DNA from: Lentinus brumalis
Taxonomy: Eukaryota > Basidiomycota > Agaricomycetes > Polyporales > Polyporaceae
Direction: 5' to 3'
Assembly: GCA_001792895.1 (NCBI GenBank)
Contig: MARA01000018.1
Coordinates: 310,001 to 374,000, forward strand
DNA length: 64,000 nt
Shown here: positions 36,021-48,298 of the stretch, piece by piece
Numbering within the stretch: position 1 is the first letter of the stretch
Layout: each line of letters opens with the position of its first letter
The notes under the pieces: generated by a model
Database searches by the model: none
What the model was told of the DNA's origin: nothing
The model's input: the letters and a program-made list of their open reading frames with translations, nothing else
Position numbers and translations under genes: made by a program

Positions 36021-37174
36021 GTCGCTCCAAGTGAAACGCACGCCGGGCACCCCATCCATTCGGTTGCTCGACTGGCTTGGGAACATAGAAGGCGGGTCGT
36101 GTGTTGGGGGTCGTAGAGCGGAGGTCGATTAGGAGGTCATAGTACGAGGGCTTGTCTAGGAAGATAGAGTCCGTCGTGCAGGCAATCCAGCCGCGGCCGG
36201 ACTTGCTCTCGAAGTCGAGCTTGTCCAGGTCGTTCAGGGTGACCATCCCGAGCACCTTGAGGGGGCGGTGCTCTTTCCCTGCAGTCTCGGTGGCGGCTCG
36301 TCGTCGCCCTCGTCAAAGTCGTAGGCAGACACGAGCGCGCTGATCTGCTCCTCGTAGCAGGTGTCGGCAGCGACATGGCACAGGATGCAGGCAGCCTCTA
36401 CAGGTGGGCGCGTGATGATGAGCACGCGTCGCCGCCCGAGAATGTGCTTGTACAGCGTCAGGGACGAGGGGCCGAGGATGCGCAGGAGGTGGGGGAGGTG
36501 CGTGGTAGGAGCGCAGTCCGACCGAGAGCCCTCGAGCTCTGAGCCCCAGCCCTCCCAGGTGCCCGAGCTACTGTCGTCACGCACCTTGCGCTTTTCGAAG
36601 AACATGCGCGCGGGCTCCCAGTCGCTCTCCAACGGCTCCAGCGTGTCGCGGTCCTCCATAGACGTGTAGATGTCGTTCACGAGCTCCTTGAGCGCAGCGA
36701 CGTGGCGCCAAGGACGAGCGCGGGGAGACTTGGCGAGAAGGATGCCCAGAGACGAGAGGCGGAAGCCGCGGTGGCCGTCCTCGGACGTCCGCCGCCTGCG
36801 GAACACGCAGACGCCGTGGTGGTCGTCCTTGGTGAAGTAACTGCGCGGTGGACGACTCAGCAAGCAGACGCACGGAAGAGAAAAAAACGCACACTACATC
36901 CCGCTCAACCGCGTGCAAGCCACTGGGCAGACAGCTGAACTCGACATTCGAGAGGTCCAAGTCTGCGCACCAAAGGTGTTCAATCACGCTCCCGCAGCAT
37001 CCTGGACAGTCGTACCCTCGGAGATCTTCAGAGACCAATCTATAACATTGCCCTGCGTTCTGTGAAAGGATGTGTGGAATATGGCGACTGCGCGGGTGTC
37101 AGCGTACGCGGAGAAGACGGCAACGACATGGGCTTACTCAAATCTTGAGGAGTTCGGTCGTCCGTAGAAAGCAT
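36021..37174 (-). pseudogene. truncated DENN gene, copy in S1
   Basis: Matches exons 1-4 of the intact DENN gene from the start codon (37174) to just before the exon 4 donor, then breaks into segment E0. Exon 5 is missing. A G6 run is reduced to G5 near 36259, breaking the frame in exon 4. A product would lose the C-terminal half. Confidence 0.9.
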
Positions 37175-37634
37175 GGAAAAGCGCGCGCACAGGCCGCGAC
37201 TGCAAGCTATACAGCTGTCTACGTCGCGAACAAGGTCGTCAAGGTCGTCAAGAGCGTCGAGGGGGTCGTCGAGATGGTCGGGGTCGTCGGCAGAGACAAC
37301 GCCCTCGAAACGCCGACTAGGCACTGCTGACTAATCCAGGTGTGAAAAGCTTTGACAGTACGTATGTAAGTAAGTAGCAGGTATTACCTGAGTAAGTACT
37401 GAAGTACTGACCGGTCAACCCATGTCAATAAGTTGTTTATTCATGAGCAACGAGCGCCTACACTTCTTGGCCTCGACCTCGACCCCCCCTCGCCGCCTGA
37501 CCCGACTCGCCTTCGCCTTCGCGCTCGTTTTCATCCTCGCCTCGTTCTGGTTCTCTTCTTCAGCCGAGCTTTGATATTGACTTCCCCGCCTTGGCTCTCC
37601 GACACCTTCTCCAACCACCGTCCGTGGCGCCACA

Positions 37635-37709
37635 ATGATGCACATTCACGGTGCAGCGGGAGAGAAGCCGAGGCGACCTGTACAGTCTAAGAACAGAAAG
37701 TGGACTGCT
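37635..37709 (+). pseudogene. SAC3 5' fragment in S1
   Basis: Identical in layout to the start of the intact SAC3 gene at 63548 for 75 nt (25 codons), then joins E1. The frame runs on for a few codons and stops near 37733. The native promoter sequence before it is kept. Confidence 0.85.
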
Positions 37710-38492
37710 CTCCGTCTGTGCTTTGCACCCTGAGGTGGGAGTGCGGACACACGGTGCGCCCTTGTTCGGCTCGACGTGGAGCTCGCCTCTCGCCCTCGCA
37801 CAGTGAGTCCTCCTCTCGTGTCTAGTAGTGCACGCCTGTACGTCGCCCACTCTTGCACACCCGCTGCCCATGCTGTTGCGCCTGTCGCTTTAGACGACGC
37901 GCGGTGCTTGGATCCAACGCAGGTGAGCTTATATTGACTCTGCGTATGTACATCGCCCATGCACGGACTCCGCGTCGCTGCCATCGCCCGCGCTCGACGC
38001 AGCCCTTCGTGCCCGTTCACCATGTCCCGAGTCCTCTCCGCGCCCTTCCCTGCTGCCCTCCAGCTCGCTCACACACCGGCGGGCTCTCGCGGAAGACTCA
38101 CTTTCAGTGCAGGTCGCACCGACCAAAGGCTGCCCGAAAAGCCTCCAGGTCGTCGCGCAACGGTCCCTCAAGCAGCCTCTTCCCTCCCAACCCCGACGCG
38201 TGCCCCCATCGCCCCGTCGCCCTGTCGCGCCTCACCAGCTCCCCGTAAATCTAAAACGAGCCACGTATCGCAGCACTCGGTGCTGTGCAACCCCGCTTCT
38301 AGCAGCGTCCGCCGCGGTGACGCGACTCGATCACAGCGCAGGTCCTCGCACTCGCACTTACGAGCAACGCAGCGCACCTGTCCCTCTTTTACGCACGACA
38401 CCTCGGCGGCATGTACCAAGCCCCAGGAACGATTCGCGCGTGGCGCGCTGCGCTCGGGCGAACATCGACTCTTCGTCAAGACCGCGCTCTCA

Positions 38493-39553
38493 GCGCTGAC
38501 CCCGACGCGACCCGCCATATCTTGCTCCAGCCTCGACGGATCGCAGCGAACTCGAGCACACAGCCTACTCGAGCACCAGGCAACGTGCAGCCGCCGTCTC
38601 AGCCCCGTCCGAGGAGGTCTGAAATCGGCCGTTCGGGCGGATTCCATTGCTGTCCGCCGTCCCACCGACTTCGGGCGACAACAGCACCCCGCAGGCTCAA
38701 CCAATCCGCGCGAAACGTCAGGTACGGCATCCGTACATCCCGCAGAGTGCACCACGCGTGTTTCGCGGCGGTCCGTCGCGTTCTCAAAAATCGCCATGGC
38801 GCAAGTTTCAGCGCCCGTCCCAACTCGAACCCGACATATCCCGCCCCGGCAGCGACGGGTTGCCGCGAATCCTTGCACACAGCCTACCCGAACCCCAAGC
38901 AATTTGCAGCGGCCGTTTCAAGCCCGGCAGAGCAGGTTCAAAATCGGGCGTTCGGGCGGATTTCATTGCTGTTCGCCGCCCCGCCCACTTCGGGCGACGA
39001 CAGCGCACCGAAACCCCGACGGATCGGCGCGAAACTTTGGGGACGATGTGCGTGCACCCCGGAGAGTGTACCCCGTGCGTTTCGCGCCGATCCGGCGAGG
39101 TCGCAAAAGCCGTCCATGTCGCGTCCACGGCCCGCACGCAGACTCGTCCCCGGCATATCTCACGTCAGCGCCACGGACGAGCAGCGACGCCTCGCACACA
39201 CACTGCTGGTGTACAAGACGACGTGCAGCGGCGGAGGCAGCCGCGTCCGGCGAGGTTTCAAGAACGACTTTCGGCCGGGTTCATTGCTGTGGCTGGTACG
39301 CACTTCGGGCGCGAACAGCGCACTGGGACCTCAACGGACCGGTACGAAACCTCGCAGGCGGAATGCGTGCACCCCGGAGAGTGTGCTGCGAATGTTTCGC
39401 GGCGGCCCGGCGAGGTCTGGAACTCGGCCCTCGTTGCGGCCCTCGATGCGGACGCGGACTCGACTTGCGATAACTCAGCAACTGGTCGACGGACGCCCTC
39501 GAGACTTGGCACGCTCACCAGACGACTCGAGTCGCGTCACCTCGACACACGCA
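38493..39553. repeat. ~320-bp tandem repeats in E1
   Basis: Same three-and-a-part unit structure as in E0, with unit phases near 38642, 38961 and 39282. Three plus-strand frames are open together over 38647-39473. Confidence 0.8.
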
Positions 39554-42500
39554 CGTACGGCTCTCGACGACACACGCATACCGGGGACGCCGCCGTGTCG
39601 CGTCGGTGCGGCACGGCACCGCGCTCGGGGTGCGTGTGGTTTCGTGTCGCTCGCTGCGCTACGCAGGAGTCCTGACTCCTCCTGTCCTGGACGGACGGGG
39701 ACGCTGGTCGCGTCTGTATGGGACTCGTACGGTACGAAGCGTAGAATTACGACTTGTACTTGTGTACGTACTCACAGTTGTAGCACTGCGCCCGCGCGGC
39801 GGACAATATATCTTCGTCTTCACTTGTGTTCCGGCGGCCTCTCGCAGCCCTGGACGTCTGCAGTGAGCGGCCGGTCGCTTTCGAGCCGGGACGCGTGATG
39901 GGACGTACGGGAGGATGGGCTCGAAGGCTCGAGAGTCGAGAGCGTGCACGGAGCTGCATGGACCCTCGGTGAGTGTTGTTCTACTCGTCGTGGTTTCTGA
40001 GTCGCTGACGTACCGAGTTCATGCAGGCGGTCCTTCGCGGCGTCGTGCAGCGTTGTCCGAGGCGTCGGGCAACCCCGAGCTGAAGCACACGCAATCAGAG
40101 CATCAGCATGAGTACTCATCGCGAGACTGGACGTACCAAGTTGTCGGTCTGGGATGCCTCGACCGGGCCAATCACCGGCACTGCGTACTGACGGGCGATA
40201 TGTCGTCAGTGTCCGATGAGTCCGAGCGCGAGAACTCACCTAGTGTTCTGCTTGGTACTGACAGAGAGTCGCCTCGGAGGCGGACAGTTTCGATCTGCGC
40301 GGTCTAGCACGCCTGGTGAGTGCAAGGTCAAACCTTCAGACGTACATACCTAGCGAAGTGATGATAGCGTCGCAGACATCCGCCCGGGCCCGGGCAGAGG
40401 AATTCAGGAGCGAGCCGGCCCGATGAGTACCAAGCCGTGCAAGTAAGCATCCCGGAAAGCGGCTAGGTGGGGCGTACCTTCAAGGCTGCGCATGAAGCTG
40501 GCGACTCGTTCGCCTTGCATACCGGCTGTTGGCAGCCTGCTGCCGTGAGTCTGCGCCCGTATGTCCAAGAGGACGGCTCCCCGGGCGTGCGCGCCATCTA
40601 CGAGCAAGGCTGGGTGAGTGCAGCTCCTGTTCTTAGCGACGAATGCCGTGTCTGACGGGTCGTTCACGGCATTAGCGTGCGAACGAACCATTTCGCGATA
40701 GTGCACGGCTCAGGCTGCTGCATCGCGGGGAGTTGTGAGCAGGAGCGGAGCTGACAGGTAGCACGGCGTAATCAACGCACCGCTTGTCAAGTACGCCGCC
40801 GAGGCGGGCGTCCCGTGGTATAGTGTTCGTCATCTCACGCTTCAACCGGATCTGTGAACGCATTAAATCGAGAACTACATCGTGCAGCGGCAGCTTGAAC
40901 ACAGGACATACCTTCATTGTGCCGGCTGTAACACGTCCCGGGCAGACCTACATCAGGGACGGGCTGCAACACCAGGTCAGCCTGAGGTCACATCTGCAGA
41001 CGAAGGCCGACGACGTACCTCAAAGCGTTCAGCGACCTCCGAGGTGACCGTGACCGGCTGTCATTGTGCGTAAGCAGCTGGATCGCCGACATTGCAAGCG
41101 ACCGAGACTCACCGGCAGGTCTTCCCGTATCTGCAACGGGGCGTCTGTGATCTCGGCTGTTGTGTACATGGAGGAGGAAGGACACGGCGAGCGGCAGCGG
41201 CGCGAGCACGGAGTAGCCGCCGGGCTGTGTTGCCGAGATAACGATCTGCGATGCGCCGCCCAAGTCAGTCTCTCCTCTCGTCCGGCCACCGTGCATGCTA
41301 GACTGGCGTACCTGACATGAAGCAGCCGAATCCGAGCTGATACGGCAAGACGTTCATGATAGTCGAAGCAGGGATGTCGGAGTGCAGGAAGAACGAGGAG
41401 AGCAAGGAGCAACAGCTGCCGGCCAAAGACGGAGACGGCGCGCAAGAGAGGGACATCGCGTGCAGTGCCGCCGGTCTGAGCAGGGGAGCAGGATATGAGT
41501 GGATGGAGGGCGGAGAGGGGAGAGGGATGGGGATGGGGATGGGGATGGGGGAGACGCGTCGAGCTGCCCGGGTACTTGTACCCCGCGGGCAAGCGGTCCT
41601 CTCGGGTGCATGGAAACAACGGTCTCCCGACGTGCGGAGAGCGCGGACGAAGTTAAGCACTACTTCGTACGCTGCACGTCCCACGCGCTGACGTGTTCCT
41701 CCGTCGACCAACCAGCGCGGGACACGGGTCAGGCGTGCCCGGGCATGGAGATGCCCAGAGTGCAGAACAAGGGATAGCGCGTTCTGCGCATGTTCTAGCC
41801 TCGGGTGCGTACGTGACTCAGCCTTCGGGTATCTATATGGGCGCTCTTATGGTGATGGTTGCGGTATTTGTGTCCGCTCGCGTCGTAGAGCTGGGGATAT
41901 GGGGCAGGAGGAGAGGGTTACGGGCTCTTGCAGTAGTGCTGGTGATTTCCCATGTTTCCGGCAGAAGGCAGCTGTATACCTCGCTTGCTGGCTGTACGTG
42001 GGTGCTTGGTGATGTATTGTAATTCTCTGATAGCTCGGAGCTCCATACTTTCAATGCTTGTGTGTGCGTCATATCCTGCATGTTAGCTCACTTCAGATGA
42101 TTTCCGCTACAAAGACTCAAACTGTCCATGAACATGCCTGTGTATCAAGCATTTCAATTACTCCATAGCTGAAAGAAAGGCTCGCAAATTTTCTTTGAAC
42201 TCTCTGCAGAGGGATTTCATCTGTACAAAGTGCGAGCGCGAAGCGGCAGACAAGCGCTCGGAGGTAGCGCAAGTTTGCGCCGAATCCGGTACATGTTTCC
42301 CGACTACCATCTGGTTCCCGCGCTCGCTTAACCTCCCGCTTGACACTCTAGTATTACATGATACTATCTGGGGCGTACACGAGCGGATGCGCGGCCCTGC
42401 GCTGGGACAACACGCAAAGGTCAGTGATCCATCATCCCACTGGGCTGAGAGACCACTGTCTCGATCGTTGTGGTATGTCTAGAAGCCGACAGTGAACTGT

Positions 42501-42801
42501 GTACACTGACTCCGCTTCATAGGCAGCTCTGCATGCCACCCGGGTCCTGAAGACTTGACATGCACCGAGTGGTGTCTGTGGCACGGGGATTACAGGCAAG
42601 ATTGACAAATCCGCGCCGGCCGCGCCCCATCATCCAAGAGCAATATTGTGCGGGTACCCACGCACCAGCGGCAACACTGCCCGCTAAACCCTGAACGTTC
42701 GTCTCTCGGTACCAGTTCCCTGGCTCATGAGCGGCCTCGGCGGTCACTCGTTCCTCCCCAGCTTCAGCTTTCCCCCCATCTGCCTTCCCCTCGATGTCTT
42801 C

Positions 42802-43541
42802 ATGGCAGACGCGTACCCTCCTCCCACCCAAGCCGAGCTCAAAGTCCCAGTGGAGATCCGGAGGGTGTGGGCGCAGTATCGGACAGCACGGGACAGGCTA
42901 CGGGCGGAGCTTCGAGCGCGAGCGAACTACAGACTCAGTGAGCACTGCAGCACCTTCTCCCCCCGCCGGGCTCTTGCTGACGTGACACAGCGAAGCTGAC
43001 GGGCATCCCGGGCGCATCCATGCACTGGACAGACGAGGACTTTCTGTTCTACGTCGTGCAGGTGTATGGGTGCACACTGCTTGGTTGGCCGGCCGACCTC
43101 CCGTTCCAGAACATCAGCTCGCTGGAAGGTGGTGTGGTGCCGCTGCTGCGTCTTCTGAAGCTGTGGAAGACAGGCGAGCTCTGTCTCGTGAAGCTGAACG
43201 AGGCTGACAGCCTGAAGGCGATCAACGAGCCGCGGTGCTTCCTGCCAAACCCTGCGCTCCGTGCAGCGAAGAAGCCACAGCCAGACGCTGTTCCTGACGT
43301 CCCCCAGCATGTTCTGCACCCCTACGACCTCCATATCATCGCCGGGCCGTCCTCCGCGCCTTCCGCCGTGGACATCCCGCCCATCCGCCAGCGCCGCCAG
43401 CGTTCAGACACAAAGCGGCCGCACCGCCGTGAGATGCGGTACAAGCGCGGGGTGCAGACTCCGGCGCACGTCTATGAGGCTCCTGTCGAGTTTGCACAGT
43501 TCACCATGTCCTCTGTAGCGTTCTCGGACTACCCTGTGTAG
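42802..43541 (+). CDS. 228-residue basidiomycete repeat-associated protein, copy in E1
   Basis: Same two exons as the E0 copy (intron 42938-42990) with an intact frame. It differs from the E0 protein at about nine residues, for example Trp to Arg in the EPWC/EPRC position, Ala to Thr before LLGWP, and Glu to Asp in the last five residues. No indel touches the coding part, although spacers around it carry several. Confidence 0.65.
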
Positions 43542-44581
43542 TGTCCAATATATGTACATGTTTTCTATGAATGCATGATGCGCAGTTGGCCGCTGTACCA
43601 CAGGGTCCATCCTGGATCAAGGCACCCACTGGCAATCTCCCTGACAGCCTGCGGTCCCGTTGCGCATCCAAGACACGGCGATAAGATACCGCACACTGAA
43701 CAGGCTTAACAAACAGACGGCTCTGCGTTTCCTTGAGGTTCTGGTTTAACCACAGGATCCAGTCTTCAAGATGTCCTCCAGCCTGGCCCTATCCTATGCA
43801 GCTGGTAGGACAGCAGAATATTCAGACGAAGCTGACACTCAAGCCCCCGGTTGCAATACAAAGTGAATGATGCGGCGGACATTGAACACACTGCCGAAGC
43901 GAACAGAAAATTAGACCGGGTGCTGCCGTCTACCTCTCGAATTGTGCACGCTGGCTGCTGCTGAGGCCCGGGGCTCTGTATAAGTAGCTCACAGCGTCGA
44001 GAAAATACATGCACAAGTCATGGTAAACCAGCGGCCATTCTCTGAAGTACATACGCAGCTCAAGAACACCCGCCGCGAACCACAAACCATGATCACGGCA
44101 CACTTAACACCGCTGATCGCCGCCGCGACACCGCCCAAGTGATGCGACGAACATCCACTGTTGCCGAGTATCGCCCAAGCGACCATGCGTCGTGCACCTC
44201 TCCCCCCGAAATCTGAAAGCCTTGCACTCTCAAGCCCTCAAAGCATAGCTGTGTTCGGGGCAAGGAGATATATTGCTGGAGCCTCGAGTACATACAACAG
44301 AGGCCAAGGACGGAGGACGGCTCGAGCCTCGAAGGGCGTACTTCAAAGTTCATATTGCGCACGCAGATCGCCGTCATAACCGCGGCAGAGTGAAGCGACA
44401 AATATTCCCATAGCCATATGAGGCGCCATCCCAGCTCCTCGAGCCCTGCCCTTTCGAGGTGTGCAAGCCACAGCTGTAGGAAGGAACAAGATATATTCTC
44501 GACCTCGAGTACACAACCAAGTTCGAGAACACCCACCTCGACGGACGGACCTACCTGTCCACCGCACCTACCTGTCCTCTC

Positions 44582-44638
44582 CTCCACTCTCCGCTGAACT
44601 CTCCACTCTCCGCTGAACTCTCCACTCTCCGCTGAACT
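44582..44638. repeat. 19-bp minisatellite, 3 units (E1)
   Basis: Three perfect units, as in E0. Confidence 0.9.
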
Positions 44639-44769
44639 CTCTAAGGATTTGTCTGCTCCCCTGGCAGGCCTCCTCCGCACCGCGGCACCCGCATCACCGC
44701 CGCCGCTTGCCGATCCGAGCCCCGCAGAGCGCGTACTGCTGCGCGTGAAGGGTCGCAGCCGGGGTACGC

Positions 44770-45920
44770 GTCGCTCCAAGTGAAACGCACGCCGGGCACC
44801 CCATCCATTCGGTTGCTCGACTGGCTTGGGAACATAGAAGGCGGGTCGTGTGTTGGGGGTCGTAGAGCGGAGGTCGATTAGGAGGTCATAGTACGAGGGC
44901 TTGTCTAGGAAGATAGAGTCCGTCGTGCAGGCAATCCAGCCGCGGCCGGACTTGCTCTCGAAGTCGAGCTTGTCCAGGTCGTTCAGGGTGACCATCCCGA
45001 GCACCTTGAGGGGGCGGTGCTCTTTCCCTGCAGTCTCGGTGGCGGCTCGTCGTCGCCCTCGTCAAAGTCGTAGGCAGACACGAGCGCGCTGATCTGCTCC
45101 TCGTAGCAGGTGTCGGCAGCGACATGGCACAGGATGCAGGCAGCCTCTACAGGTGGGCGCGTGATGATGAGCACGCGTCGCCCCCGAGAATGTGCTTGTA
45201 CAGCGTCAGGGACGAGGGGCCGAGGATGCGCAGGAGGTGGGGGAGGTGCGTGGTAGGAGCGCAGTCCGACCGAGAGCCCTCGAGCTCTGAGCCCCAGCCC
45301 TCCCAGGTGCCCGAGCTACTGTCGTCACGCACCTTGCGCTTCGAAGAACATGCGCGCGGGCTCCCAGTCGCTCTCCAACGGCTCCAGCGTGTCGCGGTCC
45401 TCCATAGACGTGTAGATGTCGTTCACGAGCTCCTTGAGCGCAGCGACGTGGCGCCAAGGACGAGCGCGGGGAGACTTGGCGAGAAGGATGCCCAGAGACG
45501 AGAGGCGGAAGCCGCGGTGGCCGTCCTCGGACGTCCGCCGCCTGCGGAACACGCAGACGCCGTGGTGGTCGTCCTTGGTGAAGTAACTGCGCGGTGGACG
45601 ACTCAGCAAGCAGACGCACGGAAGAGAAAAAAACGCACACTACATCCCGCTCAACCGCGTGCAAGCCACTGGGCAGACAGCTGAACTCGACATTCGAGAG
45701 GTCCAAGTCTGCGCACCAAAGGTGTTCAATCACGCTCCCGCAGCATCCTGGACAGTCGTACCCTCGGAGATCTTCAGAGACCAATCTATAACATTGCCCT
45801 GCGTTCTGTGAAAGGATGTGTGGAATATGGCGACTGCGCGGGTGTCAGCGTACGCGGAGAAGACGGCAACGACATGGGCTTACTCAAATCTTGAGGAGTT
45901 CGGTCGTCCGTAGAAAGCAT
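44770..45920 (-). pseudogene. truncated DENN gene, copy in S2
   Basis: Exons 1-4 without exon 5. Besides the shortened G run near 45009, it has small deletions near 45181 and 45338, so the frame is broken at three places. It is the most damaged of the four DENN fragments. Confidence 0.9.
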
Positions 45921-46380
45921 GGAAAAGCGCGCGCACAGGCCGCGACTGCAAGCTATACAGCTGTCTACGTCGCGAACAAGGTCGTCAAGGTCGTCAAGAG
46001 CGTCGAGGGGGTCGTCGAGATGGTCGGGGTCGTCGGCAGAGACAACGCCCTCGAAACGCCGACTAGGCACTGCTGACTAATCCAGGTGTGAAAAGCTTTG
46101 ACAGTACGTATGTAAGTAAGTAGCAGGTATTACCTGAGTAAGTACTGAAGTACTGACCGGTCAACCCATGTCAATAAGTTGTTTATTCATGAGCAACGAG
46201 CGCCTACACTTCTTGGCCTCGACCTCGACCCCCCCTCGCCGCCTGACCCGACTCGCCTTCGCCTTCGCGCTCGTTTTCATCCTCGCCTCGTTCTGGTTCT
46301 CTTCTTCAGCCGAGCTTTGATATTGACTTCCCCGCCTTGGCTCTCCGACACCTTCTCCAACCACCGTCCGTGGCGCCACA

Positions 46381-46455
46381 ATGATGCACATTCACGGTGC
46401 AGCGGGAGAGAAGCCGAGGCGACCTGTACAGTCTAAGAACAGAAAGTGGACTGCT
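46381..46455 (+). pseudogene. SAC3 5' fragment in S2
   Basis: Second copy of the 75-nt SAC3 start followed by the join to E2 at the same base as in S1, showing that S1 and S2 share one rearrangement. Confidence 0.85.
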
Positions 46456-47237
46456 CTCCGTCTGTTCTTTGCACCCTGAGGTGGGAGTGCGGACACACGG
46501 TGCGCCCTTGTTCGGCTCGACGTGGAGCTCGCCTCTCGCCCTCGCACAGTGAGTCCTCCTCTCGTGTCTAGTAGTGCACGCCTGTACGTCGCCCACTCTT
46601 GCACACCCGCTGCCCATGCTGTTGCGCCTGTCGCTTTAGACGACGCGCGGTGCTTGGATCCAACGCAGGTGAGCTTATATTGACTCTGCGTATGTACATC
46701 GCCCATGCACGGACTCCGCGTCGCTGCCATCGCCCGCGCTCGACGCAGCCCTTCGTGCCCGTTCACCATGTCCCGAGTCCTCTCCGCGCCCTTCCCTGCT
46801 GCCCTCCAGCTCGCTCACACACCGGCGGGCTCTCGCGGAAGACTCACTTTCAGTGCAGGTCGCACCGACCAAAGGCTGCCCGAAAAGCCTCCAGGTCGTC
46901 GCGCAACGGTCCCTCAAGCAGCCTCTTCCCTCCCAACCCCGACGCGTGCCCCATCGCCCCGTCGCCCTGTCGCGCCTCACCAGCTCCCCGTAAATCTAAA
47001 ACGAGCCACGTATCGCAGCACTCGGTGCTGTGCAACCCCGCTTCTAGCAGCGTCCGCCGCGGTGACGCGACTCGATCACAGCGCAGGTCCTCGCACTCGC
47101 ACTTACGAGCAACGCAGCGCACCTGTCCCTCTTTTACGCACGACACCTCGGCGGCATGTACCAAGCCCCAGGAACGATTCGCGCGTGGCGCGCTGCGCTC
47201 GGGCGAACATCGACTCTTCGTCAAGACCGCGCTCTCA

Positions 47238-48298
47238 GCGCTGACCCCGACGCGACCCGCCATATCTTGCTCCAGCCTCGACGGATCGCAGCGAACTCGA
47301 GCACACAGCCTACTCGAGCACCAGGCAACGTGCAGCCGCCGTCTCAGCCCCGTCCGAGGAGGTCTGAAATCGGCCGTTCGGGCGGATTCCATTGCTGTCC
47401 GCCGTCCCACCGACTTCGGGCGACAACAGCACCCCGCAGGCTCAACCAATCCGCGCGAAACGTCAGGTACGGCATCCGTACATCCCGCAGAGTGCACCAC
47501 GCGTGTTTCGCGGCGGTCCGTCGCGTTCTCAAAAATCGCCATGGCGCAAGTTTCAGCGCCCGTCCCAACTCGAACCCGACATATCCCGCCCCGGCAGCGA
47601 CGGGTTGCCGCGAATCCTTGCACACAGCCTACCCGAACCCCAAGCAATTTGCAGCGGCCGTTTCAAGCCCGGCAGAGCAGGTTCAAAATCGGGCGTTCGG
47701 GCGGATTTCATTGCTGTTCGCCGCCCCGCCCACTTCGGGCGACGACAGCGCACCGAAACCCCGACGGATCGGCGCGAAACTTTGGGGACGATGTGCGTGC
47801 ACCCCGGAGAGTGTACCCCGTGCGTTTCGCGCCGATCCGGCGAGGTCGCAAAAGCCGTCCATGTCGCGTCCACGGCCCGCACGCAGACTCGTCCCCGGCA
47901 TATCTCACGTCAGCGCCACGGACGAGCAGCGACGCCTCGCACACACACTGCTGGTGTACAAGACGACGTGCAGCGGCGGAGGCAGCCGCGTCCGGCGAGG
48001 TTTCAAGAACGACTTTCGGCCGGGTTCATTGCTGTGGCTGGTACGCACTTCGGGCGCGAACAGCGCACTGGGACCTCAACGGACCGGTACGAAACCTCGC
48101 AGGCGGAATGCGTGCACCCCGGAGAGTGTGCTGCGAATGTTTCGCGGCGGCCCGGCGAGGTCTGGAACTCGGCCCTCGTTGCGGCCCTCGATGCGGACGC
48201 GGACTCGACTTGCGATAACTCAGCAACTGGTCGACGGACGCCCTCGAGACTTGGCACGCTCACCAGACGACTCGAGTCGCGTCACCTCGACACACGCA
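47238..48298. repeat. ~320-bp tandem repeats in E2
   Basis: Same structure as in E1, with which it is nearly identical. Confidence 0.8.

Larger units (their letters stand above)
37710..44769 (+). repeat. segment E1 (7.06 kb)
   Basis: Second E copy, same order of parts as E0, but the first ~800 bp are a different variant and many small indels separate it from E0. It is nearly identical to E2. It contains tandem repeats at 38493-39553, a G-rich run at 41525-41552, the 228-residue gene at 42802-43541 and the minisatellite at 44582-44638. The 40,300-41,400 part has possible short exons on the minus strand that I could not join. Confidence 0.87.
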
